DNA from: Candidatus Moranbacteria bacterium RIFCSPHIGHO2_01_FULL_54_31
GTDB lineage: Bacteria; Patescibacteriota; Minisyncoccia; Moranbacterales; UBA1568
DNA: 37,923 nucleotides
Assembly (NCBI GenBank): GCA_001784695.1
Contig: MFRV01000002.1
Coordinates: 1-37,923, forward strand
Direction: 5' to 3'
Shown here: positions 1 through 9,293 of the stretch, in pieces
How positions within the stretch are numbered: position 1 is the stretch's first letter
Layout of the letters: each line of letters starts with the position of its first letter
Program-made: the position numbers and the translations under genes
The notes under the pieces: model-generated
Database searches by the model: none
The model's input: only the letters and a program-made list of their open reading frames with translations
Told to the model about the DNA's origin: nothing

Positions 1-687
1 GGCTTCGTGCCGTTTCTGGCGATCCTCTCCGTCGTGGGATTCCTCATCATCAAGCAGCCGGATACCGGAACGCTCGGGCTGATTTTTATGATCGCGCTGT
101 CCATTTTTTTCGCTTCGGGCGCCAGCATCCGGCATATCCTGTACTTGGTTCTCGGCGGTCTCGCGTTTCTCTGGATTCTCATCAAGATGGCGCCGTACCG
201 GATGCAGCGCTTCCTCGTCTATATCAATCCGGAGCATGATCCTCAGGGGTTCGGCTATCAGATGACGCAGGCGCTCCTGGCGATCGGATCGGGCGGTGTG
301 TTCGGCGCCGGTCTCGGACAGAGCCGGCAGAAATTCAATTATCTGCCGGAACCGGTGACCGACTCCATCTTCGCGATTCTGGGAGAAGAGTTCGGCCTGA
401 TCGGCACGGTCGCGGTCGTGTCACTGTTCCTATTCGTGGCGTGGCGGGGACTGCTGATCGCGCGCTATGCGCCGGATGCGTTCGGCCGGCTTGTCGCGGT
501 CGGCATCGTTTCCTGGATCGTCTTTCAAGCCTTCATCAATATGTCGGCGATCAGCGGCCTCATCCCGCTTACCGGCATCCCGCTGCCGTTCATCAGCTAC
601 GGCGGCACCTCGCTCGCCGTGCTTTTGGCGGCGGTCGGAATCTTGCTTAATATTTCCAAACATTCTACACTGACGGGGAAGAATTAG
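1..687 (+). CDS. ftsW: Cell division / SEDS family protein FtsW (5'-truncated by window edge)
   Basis: Frame is open from base 1. Translation has SEDS hallmarks (KQPDTGT..., GSGGVFGAGLGQSRQKFNYLPEPVTDSIFAILGEEFGLIG, PLTGIPLPFISYGGTS) and is followed by murG-murC-murB. Confidence 0.93.
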   Translation, partial: GFVPFLAILSVVGFLIIKQPDTGTLGLIFMIALSIFFASGASIRHILYLVLGGLAFLWILIKMAPYRMQRFLVYINPEHDPQGFGYQMTQALLAIGSGGVFGAGLGQSRQKFNYLPEPVTDSIFAILGEEFGLIGTVAVVSLFLFVAWRGLLIARYAPDAFGRLVAVGIVSWIVFQAFINMSAISGLIPLTGIPLPFISYGGTSLAVLLAAVGILLNISKHSTLTGKN

Positions 688-788
688 GTATCATGAAGCA
701 GGAATTATGAAATGAGAACTGCTCGTCTTGTGTTTCTCTGAACGTATTTATTCTTGGTTCATAATTCATGATTCATAATTCCGTTTCT

Positions 789-1916
789 ATGGCTGATATT
801 CCTCGCGTAGTTTTGACGGGCGGCATCTCCGGCGGCCACACGTTTCCCTTGATCGCCGTCGCGCGGACGCTCCGCCAGCAGTTTGCCGGCGATCTAGAAC
901 TCTTGTTCATCGGGTCGCGCGGACGTTTCGAGAGCGATGCGATGGCGCGGGAGGATATCCCGGTGCGGTATGTCTTGACGGGCAAGTGGCGGCGCTATTT
1001 CTCGTTCCAGAACCTCCTCGATCCGTTCAAGGTGCCGCTCGGATTCATTCAGGCGCTGTGGCACCTGTTTTTCTTTATGCCGGACGCGGTGTTCGCCAAG
1101 GGCGGATCGGCATCGGTGCCAGTCGTGCTGGCCGCGTGGATATACCGCATTCCGATCCTCATCCACGATTCTGATGCCGTGGCCGGACGCGCCAACCGTT
1201 TCCTTGCGCACTTCGCCACGCGTATCTCGATTGCGTATCCGGGCGCGCACAATTTTTTTCCGAAAGACAAGACGGCGCTCACCGGCAACCCGGTGCGCGA
1301 AGAGATCCTCTCGGGCGATGCCGCTCGGGCCGTCGTGCAGTTCAGGCTCTCTCCCGAGAAGCCGGTGATTCTGGTATTGGGCGGCAGCCAGGGTGCCCAG
1401 ACGCTGAATGAAGCGATACTGCATATCCTGCCGCAGCTTTTGGAAAAAAATATCCAGGTGCTGCACCAGACGGGGAGCGCGCATTACGAGATGATCGTGG
1501 CTGCCGTCGAGGCTTATGGCGTGAAGATCGGCGAGAGCGGCTATACGCCGGTGCCGTTTTTCGAAGCCGCGGCTCTGGCTGACGCTCTGGCCGCTGCGAC
1601 GCTCGTCATCTCGCGCGCCGGTGCCGGATCGATCGCGGAACTCGCGGCGACCAAGAAAGCCGCCATCCTTGTGCCGCTCGAAAGCGCGGCCAATGACGAG
1701 CAGCGGATGAACGCCTATGATGTCGCGGCGCTCGGCGGGGCGCTGGTGCTGGAAGAGGCGAACCTCGGCGAACACCTCCTGCTCGAAAATATCGACAAGC
1801 TGTTAGGCGATCCGGGATTGCGGCAGACGATGGGGGAGAAACTCCATTCTTTCTACCACGCAGATGCCGCTTCGCAGATCGCGGATGGCGTGCGTGTGCT
1901 TATGCAGAAAATCTGA
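789..1916 (+). CDS. murG: UDP-N-acetylglucosamine--N-acetylmuramyl-(pentapeptide) pyrophosphoryl-undecaprenol GlcNAc transferase
   Basis: N-terminal TGGxSGGHTFPLIAVA, GGSQGAQTLNEA and ISRAGAGSIAELAA motifs; position after ftsW. Start chosen at MADIPRVVLTGG. Confidence 0.95.
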   Translation: MADIPRVVLTGGISGGHTFPLIAVARTLRQQFAGDLELLFIGSRGRFESDAMAREDIPVRYVLTGKWRRYFSFQNLLDPFKVPLGFIQALWHLFFFMPDAVFAKGGSASVPVVLAAWIYRIPILIHDSDAVAGRANRFLAHFATRISIAYPGAHNFFPKDKTALTGNPVREEILSGDAARAVVQFRLSPEKPVILVLGGSQGAQTLNEAILHILPQLLEKNIQVLHQTGSAHYEMIVAAVEAYGVKIGESGYTPVPFFEAAALADALAAATLVISRAGAGSIAELAATKKAAILVPLESAANDEQRMNAYDVAALGGALVLEEANLGEHLLLENIDKLLGDPGLRQTMGEKLHSFYHADAASQIADGVRVLMQKI

Positions 1917-1933
1917 TTTCTTCCGTGTGTCTT

Positions 1934-3343
1934 ATGACCGAACCGCTCTCTCATTTCAAACACGTGCATATGATCGGCATCAAGGGTGCCGGTATGACGG
2001 CGCTGGCCGGACTCCTGACGAAACAGGGCGCTCTCGTGACCGGTTCCGATATCGGGGAGGTATTCTTTACCGATCGCATCTTAGAGGACCTCAAGATAAA
2101 ATGTGTGGAGCGTTTCGATCCGCAGAATATTCCGGCCGCTACCCAAGCAATCATCTATTCGACCGCCTATTCTCAGGAGGCGAATCCCGAGCTAGCGGCA
2201 GCGCTTGCGAGCGGTCTGCCGGTATGGAGCTATCCTGAGGCGCTCGGGATGCTGACGCGCGAGAAGCTGACACTCGCCGTGTGCGGAACGCACGGCAAGA
2301 CGACCACGAGCGCGCTCCTCGCGGAGACGCTCAAGTTCACCGGTCTCGACCCGTCGGCGATCGTGGGGAGCCGCATCATGAATTGGGACGGCAATGCGCT
2401 CTCCGGCAGCGGCGAGTATCTCGTCTTGGAAGCGGACGAATATCAGAACAAGCTGGCCGCCTACGCCCCGTTCGCCGTCATCCTGACGAGCGTCGATTGG
2501 GATCACCCGGATTTTTTCCCTGACAAAGAAAGCTATGAGCGGGCATTCGCCGATTTCGTGGAGCGCATCCCGCGTCACGGCGTGCTCGTCTACTGCAGCG
2601 ATTCGGCGCGCGTTGCCAGGATAGCGGAGCAGGCTATGTGCCGGAAGATTTCCTACGGATTGCTTGCGGGTGCGGATTTCCATATCCATGATTATGTTCC
2701 CGTGAAAATGGGTTTCGTCGGCGAGGCAGATATCATCAAACAGAGCTTCGCTGTCACGCATGACGGACAGGAACTCGGCACGTTTAAACTGAAACTTGCA
2801 GGGGAACACAACGCCGCGAACGCTACGGCTGTCTTGGCGCTCGCTCTGTATCTGAAGCAGGATCTCGCGCGCATCCGTACGGCGTTCGAGAAGTTCTCCG
2901 GCACCGAACGGCGTTTCGAGTACATCGGCGAACGCTACGGAGCGCTTTTCTATGACGATTATGCGCATCATCCGGAGGAGATCCGCGTGACGCTCAAGGC
3001 CTTCCGCGAGCTCTATCCCGACCGGCGCCTGCGCGTCATTTTCCATCCGCATACGTTCACGCGCACCAAGGCACTGCTCACCGATTTCGCGCAGAGTTTC
3101 GAGACGGCTGATGAGGTGGCTGTCCTCGATATCTACGGCAGCGCCCGCGAAGTTCAGGGCGGCGTATCATCGGAGGACCTGGTCCAGCTCATCAACCGTT
3201 TTTTCCCAGGGAAAGCCGAATATGCGCCGTCCCAAGAGGAGCTTATCGGCCGTCTGGAAGAGACAATGGGGCGTCAAGATGTTATCATTACGCTCGGAGC
3301 CGGCAATGTCTGGGAGATCGCTCATCGTCTGGCGAAGAGATGA
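1934..3343 (+). CDS. murC: UDP-N-acetylmuramate--L-alanine ligase
   Basis: Mur ligase motifs GIKGAGMTALA, GTHGKTTTSALLAE, YDDYAHHPEEI; cluster context. Start at MTEPLSHFK. Confidence 0.92.
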   Translation: MTEPLSHFKHVHMIGIKGAGMTALAGLLTKQGALVTGSDIGEVFFTDRILEDLKIKCVERFDPQNIPAATQAIIYSTAYSQEANPELAAALASGLPVWSYPEALGMLTREKLTLAVCGTHGKTTTSALLAETLKFTGLDPSAIVGSRIMNWDGNALSGSGEYLVLEADEYQNKLAAYAPFAVILTSVDWDHPDFFPDKESYERAFADFVERIPRHGVLVYCSDSARVARIAEQAMCRKISYGLLAGADFHIHDYVPVKMGFVGEADIIKQSFAVTHDGQELGTFKLKLAGEHNAANATAVLALALYLKQDLARIRTAFEKFSGTERRFEYIGERYGALFYDDYAHHPEEIRVTLKAFRELYPDRRLRVIFHPHTFTRTKALLTDFAQSFETADEVAVLDIYGSAREVQGGVSSEDLVQLINRFFPGKAEYAPSQEELIGRLEETMGRQDVIITLGAGNVWEIAHRLAKR

Positions 3344-3535
3344 AGCGAATCAGGAGTAGCGGATCCCTGCCCGGCAGGCGGGAGGAATTATGAATATGTC
3401 TTCGACCGTTTGATTGGCGCATCATTTTTTTACTCTTGATTCCGGATTCATAATTCATATATTCCGCTGCGTATTGAGAGAATATTTTTGAGGAACCGGA
3501 AGCGTATTTTCAATCGAATCCTAAAATAAAAAATA

Positions 3536-4465
3536 ATGGTGACTGTACGGAAAAATGTCCCTTTGGCGCCGCTCACGACCTTTCATGTCGGCGGGAAAGC
3601 GGATTATTTCGCGGAAACGACGGGAGCGCTTGAGCTTGCCGAAGCGATAGAATATGCGGAAAATCATCATCTGCCGCTCTTTATCTTAAGCGGGGGGAGC
3701 AATATCCTGTTTTCGGACAAGGGGTTCGCGGGGATGGTCATCCGCATCATAGATAGCGGCATCCATATTTCAGGCGATACGCTCATAGCGGGTGCCGGCG
3801 TGCCGCTTTTCGATGTCGTGCGCGCCGCCGGCAAAGCGGGACTGGCCGGCATCGAGCGCTTGGCCGGTATCCCGGGATCGTTCGGCGGAGCGATACGCGG
3901 CAATGCCGGGGCGTTCGGCGTGGAGATCGGTGATGCTATCAGTACGGTCAAAGGCTGTATGCGAGTGAGCGGCATTGTGAAGGAATACAATCAGCGCGCC
4001 TGCGAATTCGGCTATCGGACGAGCCTTTTCAAGAAAAATCCCACTATCATCATCCTTTCGGCGGAGATCAGGCTGGCACCGGGCGATCGGCGTACTTTGG
4101 AAAAGATCGCCGCCGACACGGCCGCGGCGCGCGAAGCCAAACATCCGCAGAACGTGCGCTGCGCCGGATCGTTCTTTATGAATCCGGTCGTGAAAGATGA
4201 GCACCTGCGCGAAGAATTCGCCAAAGACACCGGGATGACTCCGAAAGGGGACGCGCTTCCGGCCGGGTGGATTATCGACCACGTCGGCCTGCGGGGCAAG
4301 CGCATCGGGGGTGCGATGATAAGCGATCGGCATCCGAATTATCTCATAAACATCGGCGCTGCGACCGCGGAAGACGTCATTACGCTGGCGAGCCTGGTCA
4401 AAACGCGCGTCCGCGACGAACTCGGCATCCGCCTCAAAGAAGAGGTGCAATTTGTCGGTTTTTGA
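3536..4465 (+). CDS. murB: UDP-N-acetylenolpyruvoylglucosamine reductase
   Basis: LTTFHVGGKADYF, LSGGSNILFSDKGFAG, GIPGSFGGAIRGNAGAFG, CAGSFFMNP motifs. Confidence 0.95.
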   Translation: MVTVRKNVPLAPLTTFHVGGKADYFAETTGALELAEAIEYAENHHLPLFILSGGSNILFSDKGFAGMVIRIIDSGIHISGDTLIAGAGVPLFDVVRAAGKAGLAGIERLAGIPGSFGGAIRGNAGAFGVEIGDAISTVKGCMRVSGIVKEYNQRACEFGYRTSLFKKNPTIIILSAEIRLAPGDRRTLEKIAADTAAAREAKHPQNVRCAGSFFMNPVVKDEHLREEFAKDTGMTPKGDALPAGWIIDHVGLRGKRIGGAMISDRHPNYLINIGAATAEDVITLASLVKTRVRDELGIRLKEEVQFVGF

Positions 4466-4519
4466 ATGTTTTTTTTGGCTCTATAGAGCTATTTATAGTC
4501 AAAACACTTGACAAAAAAC

Positions 4520-4548
4520 TAGACATATCCTGTTTTTTGTGGTATAAT
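4520..4548 (+). promoter_or_regulatory. Sigma70-type extended -10 promoter
   Basis: TAGACA - 17 nt - TATAAT with TGG directly before the -10 (TGGTATAAT), between murB and the 59-aa sORF. Confidence 0.7.
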
Positions 4549-4580
4549 GGAATCAGTAACAAATTGAAAGCTCTGTGGGG

Positions 4581-4614
4581 AACGAAGGGGAAACTCTTCG
4601 TTTTGTGTTTTTTT
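4581..4614 (+). terminator. Intrinsic terminator / attenuator-like hairpin
   Basis: AACGAAG-gggaaact-CTTCGTT followed by TTGTGTTTTTTT. Lies downstream of the 4520-4548 promoter and upstream of the sORF at 4649. Confidence 0.6.
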
Positions 4615-4648
4615 AACAATCTATCTGCAAGAAAGTGAGGAGAAAGTC

Positions 4649-4828
4649 ATGAATATAGAGCATAATGTGTATGAACAGTTGTGCGAATGTGCAGGATGCC
4701 ATAAGCTCGGTAATATGGATCAGATGATTGAGGTGAATGGCAAGTGGTACCACGGAGGTCACGTACCGCAAGTGGCACCGATGGCACATGGGAATTTTTT
4801 CCACCATTCATATGCGATGGCCGAATAA
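4649..4828 (+). CDS. Putative 59-aa small protein with clustered Cys/His
   Basis: ATG after GTGAGGAGAAAGTC (SD-like). Translation MNIEHNVYEQLCECAGCHKLGNMDQMIEVNGKWYHGGHVPQVAPMAHGNFFHHSYAMAE*. Flanked by a promoter and a terminator. Absent from the supplied ORF track, apparently because of its length. Confidence 0.6.
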   Translation: MNIEHNVYEQLCECAGCHKLGNMDQMIEVNGKWYHGGHVPQVAPMAHGNFFHHSYAMAE

Positions 4829-4851
4829 AATGGCCACTACAGCACAGAATT

Positions 4852-4890
4852 ACGGGAGAAGACAGATACTGTCTCTCCCGTTTACTTTTT
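4852..4890 (+). terminator. Rho-independent terminator
   Basis: ACGGGAG-a-AGACAG-ata-CTGTCT-CTCCCGT followed by TTACTTTTT. Confidence 0.85.
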
Positions 4891-4915
4891 CACCCGTTTC
4901 TATACCATATACTCA

Positions 4916-4957
4916 CATACTAACTATTCACAGCGGCCGTTGTGAATGGTTAGTATG
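4916..4957. repeat. 17-bp imperfect inverted repeat (hairpin)
   Basis: CATACTAACTATTCACA-gcggccgt-TGTGAATGGTTAGTATG; one T-G wobble; no T-tract. Confidence 0.7.
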
Positions 4958-5037
4958 GTTGGTGCGGCAAGAGTATCGATGTTATGGTATTGTTATATAT
5001 ATATTGTTATATCTGTAATTATCTAACCTCAAGCAGC

Positions 5038-5235
5038 ATGGATGAAACAGTCTTGAAAAAATTGGCGGAGCAGGAGCAGAAGATCGACGCCATCTACGCG
5101 TCCGTCGAGAAAACGCGCAAGTATTTCTTGTGGACGCTCATCACATCGCTTGCGTTCTTCGTTCTGCCTCTGATCGGGCTTACGTTCGCGATACCGTTCT
5201 TCCTCAACACGCTTGCGGCCTACAGCGGCCTCTAG
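5038..5235 (+). CDS. Small coiled-coil/membrane hypothetical protein
   Basis: MDETVLKKLAEQEQKIDAIYASVEKTRKYFLWTLITSLAFFVLPLIGLTFAIPFFLNTLAAYSGL; amphipathic N-terminus plus hydrophobic C-terminus. Confidence 0.7.
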   Translation: MDETVLKKLAEQEQKIDAIYASVEKTRKYFLWTLITSLAFFVLPLIGLTFAIPFFLNTLAAYSGL

Positions 5236-5295
5236 TTCCTGAGACGATGCCGAGATGGTATACTGAGAGCATATAAACCGTTAAATAGAGAGCAT

Positions 5296-5646
5296 ATGAA
5301 TACGCGCTTTTTGTTCAAGGGAGTGGAGATCGATGGGCGGACACAGGAGTATGTCCTGAAACGGCTGGAGAGAGTGGAAAAGCTGGTTGATCCGGTAAGC
5401 GAGTTCGAGGTAGAGGTGGATAGGGATAAAAAGGGAAAGTTTCGCGTCGAGATAATGATAAAAACGCCGCATAACCTCTATCGTGCCGAAGAGACATCGG
5501 TCAGCATAGAGGGCTCGACGGATATCGTGATCGACGAATTGGAAGTCCAGATTGCCAAGCAGAAAAACAAGCATCATGATTTGAAGCTGCGTGGCAACCG
5601 CTCCATCAAGAAGAATCTCGTAGTGGACGAATCCGCTCGCTTTTAG
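5296..5646 (+). CDS. hpf: Ribosome hibernation factor (HPF/RaiA/sigma-54 modulation family)
   Basis: Translation MNTRFLFKGVEIDGRTQEYVLKRLERVEKL...FRVEIMIKTPHNLYRAEETSVSIEGSTDIVIDELEVQIAKQK matches the HPF fold pattern. Confidence 0.85.
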   Translation: MNTRFLFKGVEIDGRTQEYVLKRLERVEKLVDPVSEFEVEVDRDKKGKFRVEIMIKTPHNLYRAEETSVSIEGSTDIVIDELEVQIAKQKNKHHDLKLRGNRSIKKNLVVDESARF

Positions 5647-5668
5647 TCTTCCTCAATGATTTCCGGGT

Positions 5669-5820
5669 ATCACATCCTTGAGAGCAACCTTCCAGAGAGA
5701 TGTTCCTTTGTCCCAGCGGACAAACTCACTGCGTGAAAGTCTCGCAATCCGCCTCAGAAGGCGGAACCATGCTTGCTCAACTTTCAAGCCTCTCTGGAAG
5801 ATTCTCTCTGCAGATGTGAT
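5669..5820 (+). ncRNA. Copy A of a dispersed structured element family (candidate RNA)
   Basis: Outer ATCACATC/GATGTGAT, GAGAG/CTCTC, CTTCCAGAGAG/CTCTCTGGAAG. Hairpin TTTGTCC-CAGC-GGACAAA. Arm GAAAGT..GCA-AT-[CCGCCT-CAGA-AGGCGG]-AACCATGCT-TGC..ACTTTC then AAG. Same layout as copies B, C and D. Confidence 0.7.
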
Positions 5821-5834
5821 ATGAAACATCCTCT

Positions 5835-5863
5835 TTGACGGGTGCTTTTTTGTTTGCTATCCT
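5835..5863 (+). promoter_or_regulatory. Putative promoter upstream of secA
   Basis: TTGACG - 17 nt - TATCCT. Confidence 0.45.
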
Positions 5864-5961
5864 TAAATGGTTATTGGCTTGAAAAAGGGATGTTTTGTGT
5901 TTTCTTTATCTCTTTTGTTTCTGTCAAGATGCTAAATTCAATATTCTAGATTCTATTCCTT

Positions 5962-8619
5962 ATGGCATTTTTGGAAAAACTCTTCGGATCGAATGAACGG
6001 GAAATAAACAAATTCCGGCCGCTGGTAGAAACAATCAATGCTTTCGAACCCGCGCTCAAGGCGCTCTCCGATGACGAGCTGAAAGGCAAGGCTGCAAGTT
6101 TCAAGGGGCGCTTGGCGGCAGGCGAGACGCTCGATGATATCCTGCCGGAGGCGTATGCGGTGGTGCGCGAGGTGGCAGAGCGCGTGATCGGCGAGCGGCA
6201 CTATGACGTGCAGCTGTTGGGCGGCATCGCGCTCCACAATGGCAAAATCGCCGAGATGAAGACCGGCGAAGGCAAGACGCTGACCTCGACGCTCCCGATC
6301 TATCTGAATGCGTTGACCGGCCGCGGCGTGCACGTGGTGACGGTGAACGACTATCTCGCCAAACGCGACTGCAACTGGATGGGACGGGTGTACGAGGCGC
6401 TCGGCTTGACTTCCGCCTGTATCGTGGGCCAGGGCGTGTCGTATCGCTATGAATCGCATATCACGGATGAGTCGGCCGTGACGATCGAGATGGAGAACCT
6501 GATTCCGGTGACGCGCCGCGAAGCCTATGCGTCCGACATCACTTATGGCACCAACAACGAATTCGGTTTCGATTATCTGCGCGACAATATGGTGGCGGAG
6601 CTTGCCGAGATGACGCAGCGGGAGCTCAATTTCGCCGTCATCGACGAAGTGGACTCCATCCTGATCGACGAAGCGCGGACGCCGCTCATCATCTCCGCGC
6701 CGGACAGCGAATCGACCAAGCTCTACGAGCAGTTCGCCCGGATGGTGCCGCGCCTCACAGCCGAGACGGATTATGTCGTGGACGAGAAGATGAAAGTGGT
6801 GACGCTCACCGACGAGGGAATGAACCATATGGAGAAGCTTCTCGGAATGGGGAATATCTACGCTTCCGGCAATATCCAGTACGTGCATCATTTGGAACAG
6901 TCGCTCAAGGCGCAGATCATCTTCCATCGGGACCGCGATTATGTCGTGAAGGACGACCAGGTGATGATCGTGGATGATTTCACCGGGCGCCTGATGCCGG
7001 GACGCCGCTACAGCGAAGGCTTGCACCAGGCATTGGAAGCCAAAGAAGGGGTGACCGTCCAGCGGGAATCCCGGACGCTCGCGACGATCACCTTTCAGAA
7101 TTATTTCCGTCTCTATGGAAAATTGTCGGGGATGACCGGTACGGCGACGACGTCGGCCGAGGAATTCGCCAAAGTGTACAAGCTCGATGTCATCGAGATT
7201 CCGACCAATCGCGTGATGGTGCGCAAGGATCTGCCGGATATCGTGTACAAGACGGAGGAGGCGAAGTTCCGCGCCATCGTCGATCGCGTGAAAGAGATCC
7301 ACACGGATGGACAGCCGGCACTCATCGGTACGATCGCCATCGAGAAGTCCGAATACCTGAGCGTGCTGCTCGAACGCGAAGGGGTGCCGCATGAGGTCCT
7401 GAATGCCAAGAACCATGAACGGGAAGCGGTAATCGTCGCCAATGCCGGACAGAAGGGCGCCGTGACCATCGCGACCAATATGGCCGGGCGCGGTACGGAT
7501 ATCAAGCTCGGCGACGGTGTCCGCGAAGTGGGCGGGCTGTTCATCATCGGTACGGAGCGTCATGAGGCGCGGCGCATCGACAATCAGCTCCGCGGCCGCG
7601 CGGGACGGCAGGGCGATCCGGGAGCCTCGCAGTTTTTCGTGTCGCTCGAGGATGAGCTGATGCGGCGTTTCGGCGGCGAAAAAATGAAAAGTATGATGAC
7701 GACGCTCGGACTGCCGGAAGACGAACCGATCCAGAACGGTCTTATTTCCAAAACGATCGAGAGCGCGCAGTCGAAGATCGAGGGTTTCAATTTCGATATC
7801 CGGAAGCACGTGCTCGAGTACGATGACGTGATGAACAAGCAGCGCGAAGTCGTCTATCGCAAAAGGAAGAGCGTGCTCGCACAGACGACTTTCCGCGATG
7901 AGACGCTCGCTCTTTTATCCGAGGAATTGGATCATGCGATCGGTTTCCACACGGCGAGCGAAGAGGCTCTGTGGAATATGCCGGAGATCGTCGCTGAGGC
8001 GAACGGCCTGTTTCCGACACTCGATGAGAAGGAGGCTCTGAAGCGGCTCGAGATGATCCGCGACGACCGTTCCAAGGATGAGATGGAAAAGAAGGGTTTG
8101 ATTCTCGAGTATCTGATGGGCGAGGCGAAAAAAGCCTATAGCGGCCAAGAAGCGGCTTTCAGCAAGGATATCTGGAACAATATCCAGAAAGCGCTCTACT
8201 TGCGTTCGCTCGATACGCTCTGGATGAATCACCTCGACGAGATCGATTATCTGCGCCAAGGCATCGGACTGCGCGGCTATGGCCAGCGCGATCCGCTCAT
8301 CGAATACAAGCGCGAGGCGTATGATCTCTTCCTCGGGCTGATGGATGCCGTGCGCAAGACGTACCTGATGACGATTCTCAAAGTCGGACCGGCGACGAGC
8401 GTACCGGAGCAGGCGGCTCCGCGCGAGATACAGCTCCGCGGCGCAAGCGAGGATATCGAGCAGTTCAGCGCCCCCCAGGGGGGTGAAGTGGCCGCATCGG
8501 GTGCCGAGCAGGGCGAAGCGCCGAAGCAAGAGCCTCTCGTGAACACCGATACCGTCGGCCGCAATGATCCCTGTCCGTGCGGATCAGGGAAGAAGTATAA
8601 AAAGTGCCATGGGAAGTGA
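5962..8619 (+). CDS. secA: Preprotein translocase subunit SecA
   Basis: [60 protein letters not shown]-terminal zinc motif [17 protein letters not shown]. Confidence 0.97.
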   Translation: MAFLEKLFGSNEREINKFRPLVETINAFEPALKALSDDELKGKAASFKGRLAAGETLDDILPEAYAVVREVAERVIGERHYDVQLLGGIALHNGKIAEMKTGEGKTLTSTLPIYLNALTGRGVHVVTVNDYLAKRDCNWMGRVYEALGLTSACIVGQGVSYRYESHITDESAVTIEMENLIPVTRREAYASDITYGTNNEFGFDYLRDNMVAELAEMTQRELNFAVIDEVDSILIDEARTPLIISAPDSESTKLYEQFARMVPRLTAETDYVVDEKMKVVTLTDEGMNHMEKLLGMGNIYASGNIQYVHHLEQSLKAQIIFHRDRDYVVKDDQVMIVDDFTGRLMPGRRYSEGLHQALEAKEGVTVQRESRTLATITFQNYFRLYGKLSGMTGTATTSAEEFAKVYKLDVIEIPTNRVMVRKDLPDIVYKTEEAKFRAIVDRVKEIHTDGQPALIGTIAIEKSEYLSVLLEREGVPHEVLNAKNHEREAVIVANAGQKGAVTIATNMAGRGTDIKLGDGVREVGGLFIIGTERHEARRIDNQLRGRAGRQGDPGASQFFVSLEDELMRRFGGEKMKSMMTTLGLPEDEPIQNGLISKTIESAQSKIEGFNFDIRKHVLEYDDVMNKQREVVYRKRKSVLAQTTFRDETLALLSEELDHAIGFHTASEEALWNMPEIVAEANGLFPTLDEKEALKRLEMIRDDRSKDEMEKKGLILEYLMGEAKKAYSGQEAAFSKDIWNNIQKALYLRSLDTLWMNHLDEIDYLRQGIGLRGYGQRDPLIEYKREAYDLFLGLMDAVRKTYLMTILKVGPATSVPEQAAPREIQLRGASEDIEQFSAPQGGEVAASGAEQGEAPKQEPLVNTDTVGRNDPCPCGSGKKYKKCHGK

Positions 8620-8620
8620 T

Positions 8621-8845
8621 ATGCTCAAATTAGGAAAATACAGGCATTACAAGGGGAAAGAATACGAGGTGATCGGTGTAGCTAAGCACAGCGAAACACT
8701 GGAAGATCTGGTCGTGTATCGGGCGCTATACGATTCGGAGGAGTTCGGTGATAAAGCGCTGTGGGTGCGTCCGCAAGCGATGTTTCTCGAGGAGATAGAA
8801 ATCGATGGCAAAAAGGCTTTGAGATTTGAATACATCGGAGGGTAA
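8621..8845 (+). CDS. DUF1653-family protein
   Basis: LGKYRHYKGKEYEVIGVAKHSETLEDLVVYRALYDSEEFGDKALWVRPQAMFLEEIEIDGKKALRFEYIG resembles the DUF1653 consensus. Confidence 0.8.
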   Translation: MLKLGKYRHYKGKEYEVIGVAKHSETLEDLVVYRALYDSEEFGDKALWVRPQAMFLEEIEIDGKKALRFEYIGG

Positions 8846-8861
8846 TTTTTTGGGAGGCGAT

Positions 8862-9266
8862 ATGGAACAGGAAAAGTTCTATGCAGGCGGGTTTTTGTAT
8901 AATCCAGAGACCAGAGCAGTGCTGCTTCACTTGAGGGATGGACACACAGAGGTGAACCCTCACAAGTGGGGATTTTTTGGAGGGGAAAGTGAGGGAAAAG
9001 AAACGCCAGAAGAATGTTGCATACGCGAATGGAAAGAAGAACTCGCTATTGATGTCGATGCACAGGAATTGATTCCGCTCTGTGATTATTTGAATACTGA
9101 TCGCGGCGTATAGCGCTTTGTGTTTTATAAAAAAAGCAACCTGGAAAAATCACAGATGACTCTTGGTGAAGGAGCGGATTTTGAGTGGATTGCTCTTGAA
9201 AAGGTTTTCAGATATGATTTGACTGAAAAAACGAGGATGGATTTGGAGAAGTTTATTGAAAATTAA
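8862..9266 (+). pseudogene. NUDIX hydrolase interrupted by an in-frame TAG (9111-9113)
   Basis: SD GGGAGGCG then MEQEKFYAGGFLYNPETRAVLL..., Nudix box GGESEGKETPEECCIREWKEEL, ...YLNTDRGV*RFVFYKKSNLEKSQMTLGEGADFEWIALEKVFRYDLTEKTRMDLEKFIEN*. The same frame continues as a Nudix-like C-terminus. Confidence 0.8.
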
Positions 9267-9293
9267 AAACCTCCGAGTCATAGTGACTGGAGG
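9262..9293 (-). terminator. Rho-independent terminator (minus strand)
   Basis: Minus strand: CCTCCAGTCA-ctatga-CTcGGAGG (approx.) followed by TTTTTAATTTTC. Confidence 0.65.

Noticed and set aside
4508-4548. TTGACA at 4508-4513 as -35 for the TATAAT at 4543
   Set aside because: Spacing is 29 nt; TAGACA at 4520 with 17 nt spacing plus an extended -10 is better.
5953-7809. 618-aa minus-strand ORF opposite secA
   Set aside because: Antisense shadow ORF of a certain secA; high-GC codon symmetry creates long spurious frames.
9111-9113. Alternative genetic code (TAG recoding) for the whole genome
   Set aside because: Nearby genes use TAG as a normal stop (e.g. hpf, pyrG) without continuing homology; the NUDIX case is isolated.
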